NCBI GenBank assembly: GCA_036490815.1
Contig: DASXDF010000013.1
Coordinates: 310,001 to 374,000, forward strand
Direction of reading: 5' to 3'
Source of the DNA: Palsa-343 sp036490815
Lineage (GTDB): Bacteria > Acidobacteriota > Terriglobia > Terriglobales > Acidobacteriaceae
Length of the DNA: 64,000 bases
How positions within the stretch are numbered: position 1 is the stretch's first letter; every line of letters begins with the position of its first letter. The notes under the pieces were generated by a model that ran no database searches, had not been told where the DNA came from, and saw nothing but the letters and a program-made list of their open reading frames with translations. Made by a program: the position numbers and the translations under genes. Shown here piece after piece: positions 61,321-64,000 of the stretch.

Positions 61321-63751
61321 ACGACGCGCGGATTGCAGCGACGGGATCGACGCGCGTCGCCCGGCGCGCCGGAAAGTAGCATGCGAGAAGCGACATTGCC
61401 GCAAGCAAGACCACGACCACGATCACCGTCAGAGGATCGTTGGCTCCCACCCCGTACAGCAACGCGGCAATGAAGTGCGTAAGGCTGAACGAGAGCGCCA
61501 ACCCTAAACTGAGCCCGATCGCTGTGAGCGAGAGCCCCTGCCACAACACAAGCCTCAGAACATCGCGGGGTGAAGCGCCGAGTGCGACGCGGATGCCAAT
61601 CTCGTGCGTGCGAAGTGCCGTGCGGTACGCCACTACACCATAGATGCCCGTCGTCGCGAGGATCAGCGCGATCGCCGCCAAAATGCCCGCAAACGTGCTC
61701 TGCATGACCGCGAAGATCGTCGCCATCTGCGTGGTCTCGCGCATGGAGCGCACGTCGAACACCGGCGCCCGCCCATCAATCTCGTGAATTGTGCGCTCCA
61801 CTGCCGGAGCTATGTCGTCCGGATTGCCCTGTGTCTTCACCTGCACAATAGTCTCGAAACCTCGCTGGAAGTAGTTCATGTAGACCATCGGCGCGGGGCG
61901 TTCGTTCATAAACTCGTGCTTCGTGTTCTTCACCACGCCAATGACCGCAGCAACGCTGTTCCCTATATGGAGCCTCTTCCCGACCGGGTCCTGCCCGGGC
62001 CAAAACCGTTGCGCAGCAGTCTGGTCCACGATCGCAACCTGCGGCGCCTTTCGGTTGTCATACGCTGCGAAGTCGCGCCCCTCGAGAATCGGCACGCCCA
62101 GAGTCTCGAAGTATCGAGGCGTCACCTCGGCATGTTGCACCTCGAGCGATTCATGCGGGCGCGGCGCATAGCCTTCCGGGTATGCGTCATCCGTCTTGCG
62201 GGTGAAGTTCATCGGCATCCAATCGGTGAGCGACGCAACCGTTACGGTCGGCAATGCCGATACTCGATCGAGAATCTTGTGGCAGATCGCCTCCACCTCG
62301 TCGCTGGAGTAGCCGGCGGCATACAGTCCCACCGACGCCGTCAACACATGATCCTGCCTGAACCCGGGATCGCCCGCGGAGAGATTGCGCAGCGTCTCAA
62401 GAAACAGCGCGGAAATCACCAGCAGCGCCAGCGAAAGCGAGATCTGCGCCACCACCAGGCCGCTGAGCAGCCGCCGGTTATGCGAGCCGCCCGAGACGCT
62501 GGCCGCCTCGTCCTTGAGCGCCTCAGCCGCGGGCACATTCGACGACCGCCACGCCGGAAGCACGCCGCACAGCACGCTGGCCACAGCCGCCAGCACCACG
62601 ATCCCCATCACCACGTTTTGATCCACGCTTCCGTTCAGCGCAAGAGGGTTCGAGTTTGCCGGAAAGAATCGAGCGAAGGTCTTCGCCGTTAACGACGTCA
62701 GCAACATTGCCACTGCTCCGGCACCGGCTGAGAGGATCACGCCCTCCAGCACCATCTGCCGCACCAGCTGCACACGTTGCGCCCCCAGCGACTGGCGAAT
62801 CGCAATCTCGCGCCGCCGCGCCACGAACCGCACCAGCGTAAGCGTAGCCACGTTGGCGCAGGTCAGCAGCAGCACCACTCCGGCGATGGCCAGCAGAATG
62901 GGCAGCGTGGCAGCCATGTAACCGTTCGCGCCGAACGGCGATCGCCACATCGGGTCCAGGGTAATGGTGTTCGTTCCCAGGTGATCGTTCGGATAAGCCG
63001 CCACGATCCGCCGCATGATCGTTTCGAGGTCCTGGGTCGCCGGTTCGCGGCTTACTCCAGGCCGCAGCCTTCCCAACACAATAAGAAAAGCGAGACCGCG
63101 ATGCGTGATCGCATACTCGTTCGTACCCAGCGGATTCAGCGGCAGCCATGCATCTTCCCGCAGCCCCGGCGCCGCCCCAATAAACCCCTCCGGCGCTACC
63201 CCGATCACCGTCACCGGATGCCGGGCAATCTCGATCGCCTTGCCCACAATCTCCGCGTCTCCCGCATAGCGTGTCTTCCATAAGGAGTACCCCAGCACGA
63301 CGTACGGTACAGCGTCCGGCCGCGTCTCTTCCTCGGGCGCAAAGAACCGCCCCAGCCGAGGCCGCACTCCCAGCACGCCGAAGTAGTTCGCTGACACATT
63401 CCCGATGTAGATACGCTCCGGCGCGACCCCGCCGCTCGTCAATGTGATCCAGTCATCGTGATAGGCGAGCAGCCCCGTCAGGCTGTGATTCTGATCTCTC
63501 AGGTCGCGGTAGTCGAGATATGAGAAGGGCGGCGTCGGCGAGGTGTTCCACGCGCCACGCATCACGCTCACCACTGCATCGGTATGCCGCGCCCCAGGAA
63601 TCGGATGCAGCATGGTTCCGTTGATCCAGCTGAAAACCGTGCTGTTGGCGCAGATGGCAATCGCCAGCATCACCGTCGCCGCAATCGTGAATCCCAGATT
63701 CCTCCGCAGTTGCCGCACGGCAAAGCGTGTATCCAGAAGTAGTCCTGTCAC
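61319..63751 (-). CDS. MacB-like ABC transporter permease (acidobacterial orphan permease, ADOP)
   Basis: An 810-aa membrane protein of the acidobacterial duplicated orphan permease family. It has two MacB_PCD-FtsX repeats: the first helix at about residues 20-45 (LGFTIAATVMLAIAICANSTVFSWI), a periplasmic domain, three helices around 275-400, then a second N-terminal helix at about 425, a second periplasmic domain and three C-terminal helices, ending with the signature YFPARRATRVDPVAAIRAS. FtsX-type segments RREIAIRQSLGAQR and HEIGIRVALGASPRDV occur once in each half. No ATPase gene is adjacent, as is usual for this family, and the exported substrate is unknown. The GTG start has GGAGG upstream. 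It is convergent with the phosphatase pseudogene. Confidence 0.92.
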   Translation of the reverse strand: MTGLLLDTRFAVRQLRRNLGFTIAATVMLAIAICANSTVFSWINGTMLHPIPGARHTDAVVSVMRGAWNTSPTPPFSYLDYRDLRDQNHSLTGLLAYHDDWITLTSGGVAPERIYIGNVSANYFGVLGVRPRLGRFFAPEEETRPDAVPYVVLGYSLWKTRYAGDAEIVGKAIEIARHPVTVIGVAPEGFIGAAPGLREDAWLPLNPLGTNEYAITHRGLAFLIVLGRLRPGVSREPATQDLETIMRRIVAAYPNDHLGTNTITLDPMWRSPFGANGYMAATLPILLAIAGVVLLLTCANVATLTLVRFVARRREIAIRQSLGAQRVQLVRQMVLEGVILSAGAGAVAMLLTSLTAKTFARFFPANSNPLALNGSVDQNVVMGIVVLAAVASVLCGVLPAWRSSNVPAAEALKDEAASVSGGSHNRRLLSGLVVAQISLSLALLVISALFLETLRNLSAGDPGFRQDHVLTASVGLYAAGYSSDEVEAICHKILDRVSALPTVTVASLTDWMPMNFTRKTDDAYPEGYAPRPHESLEVQHAEVTPRYFETLGVPILEGRDFAAYDNRKAPQVAIVDQTAAQRFWPGQDPVGKRLHIGNSVAAVIGVVKNTKHEFMNERPAPMVYMNYFQRGFETIVQVKTQGNPDDIAPAVERTIHEIDGRAPVFDVRSMRETTQMATIFAVMQSTFAGILAAIALILATTGIYGVVAYRTALRTHEIGIRVALGASPRDVLRLVLWQGLSLTAIGLSLGLALSFSLTHFIAALLYGVGANDPLTVIVVVVLLAAMSLLACYFPARRATRVDPVAAIRAS

Positions 63752-63883
63752 AGCTGCCTCCGAGGGACATGGTTCTTACGGAATCGTTCTACGGAATCGA
63801 GAGCGCTGGGTGGTACGCCAGCACGCAGTGTGCCAAAGCGCGTCCAGGCCCAGGATGTTGCTCATCAACGATATAGCTTGTCA

Positions 63884-63982
63884 AAGAGCGTCCACGTCCG
63901 GCTTGCCGATGATCACTCTTCCTCCCGCATGTCCATACTCGAACACCCGCGACGTTCCTCCGCTCGCTTCCTGGAAGGCCGC
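63884..63982 (-). other. possible oxidoreductase C-terminal remnant
   Basis: On the minus strand 33 codons between two stops read AAFQEASGGTSRVFEYGHAG then GRVIIGKPD, which loosely recalls the end of quinone-oxidoreductase/zinc dehydrogenase proteins ('AFxxxxxGHxxGKVVI'). There is no start, and the region up to the right edge shows no intact gene. Very tentative. Confidence 0.25.
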
Positions 63983-64000
63983 TCACCGCACGCGCCGTCC

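Noticed and set aside
1..64000. CRISPR arrays, tRNA or rRNA genes, insertion sequences, riboswitches
   Set aside because: No regularly spaced repeats, cloverleaf-like sequence, transposase motif or known riboswitch core was seen on either strand by reading; a dedicated search was not possible.

Overview
The window looks like a piece of an Acidobacteriota chromosome, most likely the Terriglobia/Acidobacteriaceae branch. It is GC-rich and carries several families that are hallmarks of that group: a carboxypeptidase-regulatory-domain TonB receptor (33254-36769), a VWFA-related secreted protein (30919-32025), an 'orphan' MacB-like ABC permease (61319-63751), a DUF1800/DUF1501 pair (22790-27095), and a propeller-type sensor kinase (56026-59070). 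I saw no rRNA, tRNA, CRISPR array, insertion sequence or replication origin. It reads as ordinary chromosome with several decaying gene remnants.

Region 1 (1-11.9 kb) is sugar-acid catabolism. A cut-off cupin gene on the minus strand is followed by six plus-strand genes: a GH115-type alpha-glucuronidase, a large secreted BNR-propeller protein, an MFS sugar-acid transporter, a YjhG-type D-xylonate dehydratase, an FAH-family 2-keto-3-deoxy acid dehydratase and a 2-ketoglutarate semialdehyde dehydrogenase. The last three are the lower steps of the non-phosphorylating (Weimberg-type) pentose pathway to 2-oxoglutarate, so the block can be read as glucuronoxylan side-chain removal plus pentonate oxidation. 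Region 2 (11.9-19 kb, minus) is a heavy-metal RND efflux operon (pump, adaptor, outer-membrane channel) with a small CxxC membrane protein and an MBL-fold hydrolase upstream. Region 3 (19-27 kb) has a secreted M28 peptidase and a secreted amidohydrolase on the plus strand, facing the DUF1800-DUF1501 pair on the minus strand. Region 4 (27-37 kb) has a large unrecognised secreted protein with a VWA protein, then a GntR regulator divergent from a TonB receptor; the intergenic region carries palindromic GCTATATAGC sites, two of which overlap the receptor promoter.

Region 5 (37-48.6 kb) is mixed: a broken amidase remnant, an alpha/beta hydrolase, a di-haem peroxidase plus a phosphatase-like secreted protein, a divergent cassette of FAD monooxygenase / SAM methyltransferase / TetR around a 20-bp palindrome, a Tat-exported phosphocholine-specific phospholipase C, and an NmrA-like reductase divergent from a second TetR. 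Region 6 (48.8-53.6 kb) is a compact iron-uptake operon: PepSY membrane protein, siderophore receptor with an STN domain, and PiuC-type dioxygenase, ending at a strong hairpin. Region 7 (53.8-64 kb) has an alpha/beta hydrolase with an intrinsic terminator, a small 57-aa ORF, an alcohol dehydrogenase remnant, a NarL response regulator with its propeller sensor kinase, a DoxX-like membrane protein, a frameshifted and truncated SpoIIE phosphatase pseudogene and an ABC permease.

Functions are inferred from protein motifs recognised by eye. Start codons were chosen from ribosome binding sites and signal peptides and are stated where they are uncertain.
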